Assembly: GCA_964036195.1 (NCBI GenBank)
Contig: OZ038451.1
Span: 15,690,529 to 15,754,528 of the forward strand
Length of the DNA stretch: 64,000 bases
Source of the DNA: Sphaerolaimus hirsutus
Lineage: Eukaryota > Nematoda > Chromadorea > Monhysterida > Sphaerolaimidae
Direction of reading: 5' to 3'
This document shows positions 21,023-29,838 of this stretch, in pieces. Made by a program: the position numbers and the translations under genes. The notes under the pieces are model-generated. The model was not told the DNA's origin. It did no database searches and saw only the letters and a program-made list of their open reading frames with translations. Position 1 is the stretch's first letter, and the number at the start of each line of letters is the position of its first letter.

Positions 21023-24000
21023 CTACTTGGTGCGAGCCTGGCGCAGGCGATGCATCCTGCGAGCGGCCTTGTTGGCACCTCGCGGCAGATTATGCTCGCG
21101 TTCGATTACTGCAAGCTGTGGAATGGGACGCTGGCCCAGCTCCACCTGTGCTCCACTCGCAATGGTTGGATCTTGGCCCTGGACAAATGACACGGTCATG
21201 ATAGTTGGCGGGATTTCGCCGGGGTCATACCGTCGAACCGCCCTGCACCGTGCAATCCTATCCACGAGTACAGTGGGCAGCGGTTGGAGCGGTCGCGGTC
21301 GCTGGACGGCGCCTCTGCATTTCGCCAAAATGGACATCGCCAACTCGTTTAGACTCAGAACAGGCCATGGGCGCTGTACGGGTTCGCGCGCTAACTGCTC
21401 CGCCATAGTCATATGCAACCGGCCCAGCCAGTTGTCACCCCACGTCTCTACGCTCGTCCAGAGAGTCCGATCGCTCATGCCTTGCTCGATGCCCCAGAAC
21501 GGGTCAAACGGGCTCGCCTCGATAAAGATCGAGTCGGGGTTGTTAGCGAGGGCGTTCCGGTAGGCAGGGCAGGTCGCCAATTTGAGTCTCAAAACAGCGT
21601 GCATGGCTGCAACGGCAAGACCGCAGTTGTGCCACTCCCGCTGTTTCAGTTTCCAGCCGGCGATTCTACCCTCCCTACGCCAAGACGTCATCTGAGACTT
21701 GCAGCGCTTAGGCTCCGAGTGTCTCAGCAGGGGCACAATTAAATCATGATCCCCGCTAAAGATCAACTGCAGCACATGATACAAGTGCTCAGATGACGGC
21801 ACGTACAGATCACCCATTAGTGGGATAGGGGCACTAAAGAAGTTTCCCAACGGACTATCTCCGGAGAAGAATAGATACGCGTGGTAGTCGCCGATCGATA
21901 TCGTACCCACGCCTGCGTGCACGTCCGGTCGTCCCAAGCCGGGGCTCCCATCCAGTGCCAGCAGCCGCAGAATATACAACCGAAAGTCGAGCCACCGGCC
22001 TAGAGATGTATTCAGCACAGGTTGCAAGACAAGGTCGGAGGGTCTCTTAACAGTCGCACACACGATCTTCGCGCGCAACAAGAAGGCCGTAAACTCGTCC
22101 TGAGTCTCTTCAAGCATCGCCCGCAACTGATTCAGATTAGCTTGCTGAGGTCGATTCTGCCATCTAGCCCAGGTTCGTGGCGCCTCAGGGAAGCGCACAC
22201 GATATGCCGCCCACTGTTCGTTTGAAAGCACCAACACGCGCAGGAGTTCCCGCTGATTGCGCCAAAACGACAGCCAGTTCAAAATGCACCTGGTCAGTGT
22301 TGTGTTCACGCCACCGCTAAAATAGCGGTGTCCTATGGGCAGAACAGGCCGTACCTCATCCGAGTCGGAGAAAACGTTGGGCGGCACAGGGACTTCCAAG
22401 GTCAAGGGCGGTTTGTCGCTGGAGTTATCAAGGAAGAAGCGCAAGGTGCGTCCCGCGTTAGAGGTATACCGAGATTCGTCCAAGCTGAGGCTCATAAGCA
22501 TCTCAACATAAAGAGGGCGGAGTGGGAGGGGCACGCTTTCAATGTGTAGCCTCTCCCAACCGGGCGCGTACGTTTGCTCCGGCTGGAGCCATTCGCTCAT
22601 GGGCCTCCTCAACGGGTGTCGCGGGGACCAGTCAGGGTCATAGTGCCCTCTGGCCCTCGCGACGGCCACTAAGCGCGCGCGCTCAGCCGGCCCAAACGCA
22701 TTTGCCAGCCAGTAATTCAACTCGGCCTCCCCTGACGCCGCAGGTGGGAGCCCTGCATTCCGCACCAACTGCAGTTGTTTAGTCTCCAAGTTGAAGAACG
22801 GTCGAACGTCTTCCCCTTGCATCGTTGCCGCATAATATTGGCGAAAGATACTAAACAACTGCGTGATGTGTCCTGGGAGCAGATCATCCCAATGCTGCGC
22901 CATGGGCAGCCAGGCCTCCCGGCGCCAAACGTCAATCATGCGACTCTCAATAGGGACCTCACAGTAGAAGTAAGGGGTGCTGTTCATAATCCCCAGGACC
23001 AGCCCTGTTTCGAGCCTAATGTACGGGACATTTTGCTCGCGGAAAAACTGCCGACCCTGTTCGTGCGTGTGAAAGCTATTCACGGCCGGGTTAACCGGGG
23101 CCACTTGGACCTCACCGTCTGGCTGGATGAGTGCAGCCGGTGGCACGTAGGCGTCGCGGAGTGGGATCGGTCCAAAACCGTCAAAGGGGTCGTCTCCCAG
23201 TTCCGGCACCAAATACGCTGCCGGTTCTAAGGGATCAACCAAGCCAAACGACGACCACACCGCTGTTTTAGAAAAACCCAGCGCGTCCAGTCTCTCTTTG
23301 TTCCCTGAGTCGTCGTGACCAAGCAACGCCCTCGCCACAGCGCGAATTCTGTCGTCGGTTGCGCTTTCAAACACTTCTTTAGCGAGCTGGTTCCGCACCG
23401 GTTGAAGAGGTACGATGCGGAGTCTGTAGGTGCCCTCGGCCCGGTTCGCTGCCTCCACTTCTTGGGACCAGCTATCCGGAACGTGGTCAGCCGAGACACC
23501 CGCATCGGACTGCTCCTCGCCGGCCGCGACCTCCATTGGGACTACAATTTCCAGCTGTCCCACTACACTAGGGGCGGCTGAGGACATCCCTTCATCTGCC
23601 GACTCGTCAGGGTTCAAAATGCGCCGGCGGGGGTCATCGGGAGCTGGCAAGGCACGAGGCTCTACCAGGCCGACATCCCACGTGCGCACGCCAGAAGCTA
23701 GCTGGGTGAAGGGGCGCTTGTGCGGGTCGAAAAAGAAATTGACCAGGCGGTTAGGCGCCGACCTATATTGCGCCCCCTGGAATCCCGCGACGTCCTCCAC
23801 GGGGCGTCCGTCGTCAAAGCAGCCGTGATGCGGGTAAACCTTAGTCAACCAAGTATGAACGGGGTTGCCGTCAGGAGTCCCGCTCGTGCGAACCTCCTCA
23901 ATTTGGTCTGCAGAGGGATCCTGATTGTCAGCCCGTCGCATGAGGGAATGCTCCGCATTGTGGATGACATCAAACCGTAAGGGCTCCTGCGGCTCCGGCG

Positions 24001-27000
24001 GAGCAATTTGGCTCCTCACAGAGTGCAACACCTGCAGAATCTGATTGAACGAAAGCGCTGGTTGTGTGCGAGCTAGCTGGTAGGGCAAGGAGGCACCAAA
24101 TTGGACACGCCCCTGGGGCTCACAAGCGGGTGCCCCTAGCAACACCGCGAAGTACTGCTCGCGCAGCTCGTACGCCAGTTGTTGGCCGGCTATGATCCTA
24201 TCGAGGGTCGACTTGGCCGGAATACCGGGGGGTAGCGGGCGTTCGCTGTAGGGCTGAAAAATACGCATGTTCCGTTCGATCGCGCGGGATGTCCACTCAC
24301 GCGGGCACCAGCCGCAGATGATGTGCACCGCCAGTCGGCTCGTTTCATCGTAAAAATAACAGAATGGCGAGGCGAGCGGCGTTGCACCAATGTCCGCCGG
24401 CTGTTCCGGCCGCGCAAGGCGTGTTCCCACCAGACCGACATGCATGATCACGGCGTGGAAGTAGTTTAGCGCCTCAACTTCGTCCAGCCGCGCCCCTTGG
24501 ACTTGCAGGTCAAAGAGGGCTTTCTCAAGGGGGCACATGTCGGCGGCCAGCGTGGGCAGTAGTTTGCCAACTGGGGGCGTTGCCCACCCATAGTAGATCC
24601 CGTTCAGTTGACACACCAGCACCCACGTCTTCCACTCGACAGTGTCCGCCTGAGGCGGCTCGCCCTTATAGGCTGCGATGTCGCCATAATTCCGGCTGAC
24701 ACGAGCGGTGTCCGCCTCGGGCAAATTCGCCTCGTCGAGAATGTGCGTCTCGATCAAGTCGGTGCAGCGACCGCGCGGGAAAACGCAGCGCACTTGCCCA
24801 AATTCAATGTCATGCACAAACCAATCGTTGCCCACCACCACGACTACAGCGCACTGGCAATGCAGAGCGGTCTGGGTGCCCTGGCCGTAAACACCAAAAG
24901 CGTTCGGAGGCGTGCTGTTTTCTGAGTATAGCAACACGGTCGGAATGCCATAATGTATCGCCAGAGTGCTGAGCCAGCACCGTCGAGGCACCTCGGCTCT
25001 ACCCGTGACGACATCCAGCCACTCCACATTTGCCATTGCGCACGCCGTGGCTAACAGGCGGGCCGGAAAGTCTGCGGACGGAGCGTGCGTTTGTCGCAGA
25101 ATGTGCATGCAAGCGAGTAGCGGCGAAAGTGTACCGGCGCACAGCGGCATCAAATAGAACACCCCTTCCGAGGCGGCAACTGTGTCCCAAGCGCCGCGGC
25201 CGTGGTTCAAAAACGACCACGACCTGCTATTCAAAGTTCGCAGGGGCGGCACTCCAACGTGCATTCGCCCAAAGTCCGACCGCGGACTAGCCCAGGGAAC
25301 GGTGGGCACTTGCCAACGCAAAAGGGGGTGGGTACTCGCGTTGTGGATACTGGCCATCGGCACTGGCCCGCATGATTTGGTCCTTGCTGAAAAGTCCAAC
25401 ACGGTCGCTAACGGGGTGGTGTCATAGAGCCTACCCTCACCTACCGCTTCAAGGCGGCCGCGAACGTCGCCATACACCGCCGCGTGATCTATACGCGGTA
25501 ACCCACGAAGCTGGTGATTCGGCAAATCCTCATCGAACTCCAACTCCGGCTCATCATAGCGGTAAGGGGCGGGGCCTTGCCACAGTAAAAACGTGGCGCG
25601 CGCATATGCGTCGGCCGGCAGCAGTGGGTGTGGTTGTGGCTTATACGCGATGTCTGGGTGTTGTTGAAAGCGCGCGTAATTCATCCACTCCAGAAAGCAG
25701 TGCGTGTAACTTTTGAGCGCAGGCGATAGCGGCGCCGCTAACTTCCACCGAAGCGCGCTCATGGGGGCATCGGTCGACCCGAAAACGCGATCCTGCTCCA
25801 AATCCAACGCCACCACCAAAGTAGGGGGGCCACCATCAGTCGGGGTCACCGACCTGGCTATTTTCAATTCGCCCCACAAGGCGCGGATGTGCACGCTCAT
25901 CATAGTTTCCATAGAAGGCTCATCGCTTCTAATCAGCATTAAAAAGAACCAGTTGACATACTGAAAAATTTGCGGGAGGAGCACAATCAACATTTTTGGG
26001 GTCGCCCGGCTCCCCGCGGCCAAATAACTTGCCAACATGGAGGTCAATACACACGGCACAATTTCGCTTAAGCGCTGCAAAATGCGGACTGCCGCGTCAG
26101 AAAACCTCCAGACATCCCTTAGCTCCTGCAACCACCTGCACCACTGAGGGCCAGTCGTGGGCATCCCACCACGCTGGGCCCAAGTCCACGTCGTCAGTGA
26201 CCTATCTGTCAACAGTCGGTACAGAACTCTCCCCAGATAAGTTATGACCAGATCCTCCAGCCAGTTCAGGTGAAGATCCGAAGGCGCCGGTCGCTGATTA
26301 CGTTCGCAAAAGGCGTTCGACGACCGGCGCAACTGTTTGGGCGGGTGTCTGTGAGAGAGTCTGTGCCCGACTACATCCAGTTGGTGTGTCGGCATGAACC
26401 CGGTACCCCCATCGTCGCTAATCGAACGAAAGTGGTCGACCGCCTCAATGGGCCGGGCCACCGGGGATCGAATGGAATTCCAGCATGCGAAAATAAACAG
26501 GTCCAAAATTGTTTGCGCGCGATACCCTTGGATCTCCAAGATAGCCGGGAGGTCCCTAGGGGCGGGGCTCGAAGCGTTTGCGAACCACGCGTCGTTCACC
26601 TGGACCTCCACGGTATCGATTGGGGTGTGTTTCGAACCAATGGGGCATTTGAGTGTCTGTCCGGAAAATAGTTGCCACGCGGCGGCAACGAGCACTTCCA
26701 CTGAAATGTCAGTACAGTCGTCCTTATGCTCCACGCGGAGTTCCTCGGTAATCAACAACAATTTTTCTAACACTGGAATGCAGCTCAACCACTGTGTGGT
26801 GGTTGTGGTGACTCCGGTGGTGTTACAAGGAGGGGGCGGTGTACCGGACATTCCAATCAAGGTTGCACGCTCCGCCTCGGACGCGTATAACCGGACAGCC
26901 CGGGGGTCACCCCACGCAAACAACAATTTCCCAGCCAAAGGCGTCCAGTCATTTGTGGTAGAACGAAACAAGGCGATCGGAATGTGAACCACGACGCGGT

Positions 27001-27835
27001 TCGGAAAACACAACGACACCAAAAACGGATCTTTATCGCGACTGTGACAGGGCTTTTTATAGCCGAGCGAAATTGAAATCGCGCTGGGCTGGTCCTGTCC
27101 CACTGTGGGCAAATAATCACCCAGGTTCTCCAGTTGTCTGGCATTCTGAATGAAAACTTGCACGATGGGATCGCCAGGATGACACGCCCAAATCTGTTTG
27201 AATTTCCGCACAAACGCGGAACGCGTATGCATCCAACCATCAAAAGGATCCTCCGGTGTGTAATCCAAGAGGCTCCGGAATCCGAACCGCTGTCTACCCG
27301 GTTCATTTACGGGGTACAGAAACATTTCCGGTATAAAGGTCGCGACTGCCGCCACGATCTCTCTTTTGGCGCTTCTGATGGTTGACGCATGGTTCCGCAC
27401 GGCGGTCAACATCTGCTCGGCTAATTGGCGCCCCGTCACGTCCACGCCAGCTAAGCGCCAGTCATTGCTGCGCCGCGGTGTCACAAACAATTTCGGAGGC
27501 AAACCCCTAGCGGCACTAAAGGTCAGCACTTCACAGAGGCGGTTTGGCACGTCGCTAAGAGTGGGCAAATTGCAGGTCCGGAGGAACGCATTGGCGTCTT
27601 TAAGCAGGGCCTGGTCTAGTAACCGGTGGTTGCCACTGTTCAAGGTCTCTTCGAACGCCGTCGGTGAAAAGTTGGCGATATGATCCCCCAACTCGAACAC
27701 CGTCGACGACACGCTTACCGAGTCGGGACTATCCAACGTGCTCAGACTGCGGCAAATTACGCCGTCTCTGTGAAGTACGTCCCACAACACACCGTCGTCG
27801 TTATATACAGAAGTAGAAGCGTGCGCTTGTGCCAT
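21023..27835 (-). CDS. 2,270-aa second ORF of the retrotransposon, C-terminal NADAR domain
   Basis: An uninterrupted 2,270-codon ORF starting ATG at 27,835. Residues about 1,975-2,145 form a NADAR (YbiA-like) domain. Visible signatures are GNFFSAPI, VPSSEHLYHVLQ with the Ser-Glu-His core, EASPFDPFWGIEQG and NWLGRLHMTM, matching the family's NFYPAPI, SSEHxxQ, DxxWGIG and NxLGxLLM blocks. NADAR proteins cleave ADP-ribose-type N-glycosidic bonds, and some bacterial members remove ADP-ribose from guanine in DNA. Residues about 890-1,000 contain an aliphatic W-x(2)-T-L-A-x(2)-Y-G-I-P-x-V-L-L-Y stretch and a later WFVHDI. This faintly recalls the second half of an OTU protease, but the catalytic DGxC motif is absent. 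The remainder is unrecognised. The ORF looks GC-richer than gag-pol and contains none of the element's hairpins, suggesting a separate origin. Confidence 0.85.
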   Translation of the reverse strand: MAQAHASTSVYNDDGVLWDVLHRDGVICRSLSTLDSPDSVSVSSTVFELGDHIANFSPTAFEETLNSGNHRLLDQALLKDANAFLRTCNLPTLSDVPNRLCEVLTFSAARGLPPKLFVTPRRSNDWRLAGVDVTGRQLAEQMLTAVRNHASTIRSAKREIVAAVATFIPEMFLYPVNEPGRQRFGFRSLLDYTPEDPFDGWMHTRSAFVRKFKQIWACHPGDPIVQVFIQNARQLENLGDYLPTVGQDQPSAISISLGYKKPCHSRDKDPFLVSLCFPNRVVVHIPIALFRSTTNDWTPLAGKLLFAWGDPRAVRLYASEAERATLIGMSGTPPPPCNTTGVTTTTTQWLSCIPVLEKLLLITEELRVEHKDDCTDISVEVLVAAAWQLFSGQTLKCPIGSKHTPIDTVEVQVNDAWFANASSPAPRDLPAILEIQGYRAQTILDLFIFACWNSIRSPVARPIEAVDHFRSISDDGGTGFMPTHQLDVVGHRLSHRHPPKQLRRSSNAFCERNQRPAPSDLHLNWLEDLVITYLGRVLYRLLTDRSLTTWTWAQRGGMPTTGPQWCRWLQELRDVWRFSDAAVRILQRLSEIVPCVLTSMLASYLAAGSRATPKMLIVLLPQIFQYVNWFFLMLIRSDEPSMETMMSVHIRALWGELKIARSVTPTDGGPPTLVVALDLEQDRVFGSTDAPMSALRWKLAAPLSPALKSYTHCFLEWMNYARFQQHPDIAYKPQPHPLLPADAYARATFLLWQGPAPYRYDEPELEFDEDLPNHQLRGLPRIDHAAVYGDVRGRLEAVGEGRLYDTTPLATVLDFSARTKSCGPVPMASIHNASTHPLLRWQVPTVPWASPRSDFGRMHVGVPPLRTLNSRSWSFLNHGRGAWDTVAASEGVFYLMPLCAGTLSPLLACMHILRQTHAPSADFPARLLATACAMANVEWLDVVTGRAEVPRRCWLSTLAIHYGIPTVLLYSENSTPPNAFGVYGQGTQTALHCQCAVVVVVGNDWFVHDIEFGQVRCVFPRGRCTDLIETHILDEANLPEADTARVSRNYGDIAAYKGEPPQADTVEWKTWVLVCQLNGIYYGWATPPVGKLLPTLAADMCPLEKALFDLQVQGARLDEVEALNYFHAVIMHVGLVGTRLARPEQPADIGATPLASPFCYFYDETSRLAVHIICGWCPREWTSRAIERNMRIFQPYSERPLPPGIPAKSTLDRIIAGQQLAYELREQYFAVLLGAPACEPQGRVQFGASLPYQLARTQPALSFNQILQVLHSVRSQIAPPEPQEPLRFDVIHNAEHSLMRRADNQDPSADQIEEVRTSGTPDGNPVHTWLTKVYPHHGCFDDGRPVEDVAGFQGAQYRSAPNRLVNFFFDPHKRPFTQLASGVRTWDVGLVEPRALPAPDDPRRRILNPDESADEGMSSAAPSVVGQLEIVVPMEVAAGEEQSDAGVSADHVPDSWSQEVEAANRAEGTYRLRIVPLQPVRNQLAKEVFESATDDRIRAVARALLGHDDSGNKERLDALGFSKTAVWSSFGLVDPLEPAAYLVPELGDDPFDGFGPIPLRDAYVPPAALIQPDGEVQVAPVNPAVNSFHTHEQGRQFFREQNVPYIRLETGLVLGIMNSTPYFYCEVPIESRMIDVWRREAWLPMAQHWDDLLPGHITQLFSIFRQYYAATMQGEDVRPFFNLETKQLQLVRNAGLPPAASGEAELNYWLANAFGPAERARLVAVARARGHYDPDWSPRHPLRRPMSEWLQPEQTYAPGWERLHIESVPLPLRPLYVEMLMSLSLDESRYTSNAGRTLRFFLDNSSDKPPLTLEVPVPPNVFSDSDEVRPVLPIGHRYFSGGVNTTLTRCILNWLSFWRNQRELLRVLVLSNEQWAAYRVRFPEAPRTWARWQNRPQQANLNQLRAMLEETQDEFTAFLLRAKIVCATVKRPSDLVLQPVLNTSLGRWLDFRLYILRLLALDGSPGLGRPDVHAGVGTISIGDYHAYLFFSGDSPLGNFFSAPIPLMGDLYVPSSEHLYHVLQLIFSGDHDLIVPLLRHSEPKRCKSQMTSWRREGRIAGWKLKQREWHNCGLAVAAMHAVLRLKLATCPAYRNALANNPDSIFIEASPFDPFWGIEQGMSDRTLWTSVETWGDNWLGRLHMTMAEQLAREPVQRPWPVLSLNELAMSILAKCRGAVQRPRPLQPLPTVLVDRIARCRAVRRYDPGEIPPTIMTVSFVQGQDPTIASGAQVELGQRPIPQLAVIEREHNLPRGANKAARRMHRLRQARTK
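21400..21915 (-). other. NADAR domain region of the 2,270-aa protein
   Basis: Residues about 1,975-2,145. The putative active-site block PSSEHLYH and the FWGIEQG block are intact, as are the closing N-W-L-G-R-L residues. The insertion between the two blocks (about 70 residues, Arg/Lys/Trp-rich) is within the usual NADAR range. No premature stop occurs in or after the domain. Confidence 0.85.
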
Positions 27836-29679
27836 TCTAACGCGCCCTCAAAACAAAACAAGTTTTCTACCGGGATCAAAACTTTCAACAAAAGTTTACA
27901 ACATTAAAACTCACGCGACAAAAAAAACAGGGAATGTGCAGAAGAATTAAATTTCAACAAAAACACATAACAATTATAATCACACCACGACTTCCAGGGG
28001 CACACAACCAGTGGTCCCAACCTGACCGGAGCACGGCGAAAACGAGCCGCGCGTCGATCGCAAACGTGCGCGCGTTGCACGATCGAGAAGACACTGCGGT
28101 GTTCAAAACTGATGGTTCACACTATTCCCACTACCGGCTACATCGCACTGAATTATTGCACGACAACAGTAAGTAAGTCACCTTAACAACAGAACTGGAG
28201 GCAGCGAAATGGAAGGCGCTCAGCGAGCCACTGCCGACACAATCTGTGATCAAAGGGCTAACATCAGTACACCTCCCAACATGACAGGTCTTCACAAGGG
28301 CAATCGCGTCCACTCACCAAAAAGCAACAGAACAGTGACTAGCACGCCCGAATGGCCACGAAATAAAGCGGGGGGGAAGCTGGTAGCGGGCGAGGTCGCC
28401 CTCCGAGACAAATAGAATTACGGGCCGGGTGCAGGGGCGGGAAAGTTTAGTACCCAAGTCTGTGTTGGGAGGGGTTTTTGTCAGAAGTTGTATGCAATGA
28501 AAAAGGTGCAAAAGGTAGCAGGGAAGCAGCGCTTATCTCACTAAGTGCAGCGGGCCAAAGCGAACTACCGCGCTTGGGGAGGTTACGAATTTAATCCAAA
28601 AATTGGGTGTCAGGTTGTCTAACGAGTCCGCGGTGGGGACCTATGGGGCGCGGTCTAGGCGAACAAGGTAATAAGAACGTGGTGGGGCTCGATCAAGACG
28701 GAGATGATCTTTTCTCCGTAATGTGGGTGGATATCTTTTACCCAAAATATCAGAGCCAAAACACAACGGCGTAAAGTGGCTGATGAGCCCAATCCCAGGG
28801 ACGTAGGCTTGGGACTTTAGGGTCATCAGCAACCTATAACGCGCGCCCCACATGGCACGTCTTCATACTGTTAAAAGACAAGGTTATAATAACATGCGAG
28901 TTGGACAATGGTTAAAAGGACACAGGAATCACAAGAATGAGTAGGGTGGTGTTAGTGCACTACCAGCTGAGCGCTCTCAGACAATAAACGGACAGTGGTG
29001 AATAATAACCGTGGGTACGGACAATTAACATGCATGGAGAGTCTCACTCAGACGGTCACTCATTAAGCTATCGATGACAACGTCTGTCCTCGATGGGCGA
29101 GAGACACGAGCAAGTACGTGTCTCTCGCGCATTGAGGACACCGCAGCACTCAAGCGACCTCACAAAACATGCCCTCACTTTCTGCATCACTACCGTATTC
29201 CCAACAACTTAAGTATACCACTCACACAGTCTAAATATGAACGCCACAATCTTTTTAGCTGGGCCTCACGGTCTTTTGAGGAGGTGCAACTTTTTCTTTA
29301 CTCACCCGTAATAATCTACAAAGTGTCCTATATCACGCAACAAGATAACCCACATGAACGAAGTAAAAATGTATAAAGGTGCAGTAGCAAGACGTTTCCC
29401 GGTGCCTGTGGTCGACACCTAGGACGCGTTACTTCCAACCTGACTATTAAAATTTATAGTGACATGTCCATACCGGGGTGTTAGCAACATGCTCAATGGT
29501 TGGGTTATGATGCCAATGGTGTCATACAAATCCAAGAGAAGATATCTGATTTTTTTTTTTGAAAAACGTTAAGAGGAATTACATAAAGAAGTTGCATAAA
29601 AAGATTACGTATAACAATTCCGTGAAAAAAATTACATCAAAGGAAAGTTACATATAAAAAGTTACTACATATGAAAGAT
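27836..29679. other. 1.8-kb spacer between pol and the second ORF
   Basis: No ORF of note in element sense. It contains one conserved hairpin (28,790-28,822). Just before the pol-side PPT block lies an AT-rich run with repeated GTTACATA / GATTACATA words (about 29,570-29,690). If the second ORF has its own promoter, splice acceptor or internal ribosome entry, it should lie here; I could not identify one. Confidence 0.5.
28790..28822 (-). other. Conserved hairpin in the inter-ORF spacer
   Basis: GTCCC-type core. The outer stem pairs GGCTGATGAGCC with GGTCATCAGC. It is the only copy between the two large ORFs. Confidence 0.85.
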
Positions 29680-29722
29680 TACATACTATACCGGACCTCT
29701 GGCATCACACTCCTCCCCCCTT
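29680..29722 (-). promoter_or_regulatory. Second polypurine-tract block, just after pol
   Basis: In element sense AAGGGGGGAGGAGTGTGATGCC, then AGAGGTCCGGTATAGTA, then TGTAAT. The sequence ATTACATACTATACCG on the plus strand is identical over 16 bases to the junction of the 3' LTR (17,493-17,508), and the purine run matches too, but the LTR itself does not follow. It begins about 115 bp after the pol stop. It could act as an internal plus-strand primer, or be the scar of an older, shorter 3' end. Confidence 0.65.
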
Positions 29723-29838
29723 GCGTGGTCTAACCACAGGTTGTTTGAAAGCTAAAACGAAACTTAGACAAGAGAGAAACTTAAACTACGGTCTCACATA
29801 TATTACTTGTTACTTAAAATTATAACTTCCAGGGTGTC

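Noticed and set aside
20895-21563. 222-codon plus-strand ORF overlapping the end of the 2,270-aa ORF
   Set aside because: Antisense to the well-supported NADAR-coding frame, Arg/Ser/Cys-rich shadow composition, and it runs through a hairpin copy.
28000-29680. A remnant LTR after the pol-side PPT-like block
   Set aside because: Beyond TGTAAT the sequence does not match the LTR start, and no LTR hairpins or gag codons follow in the expected order.
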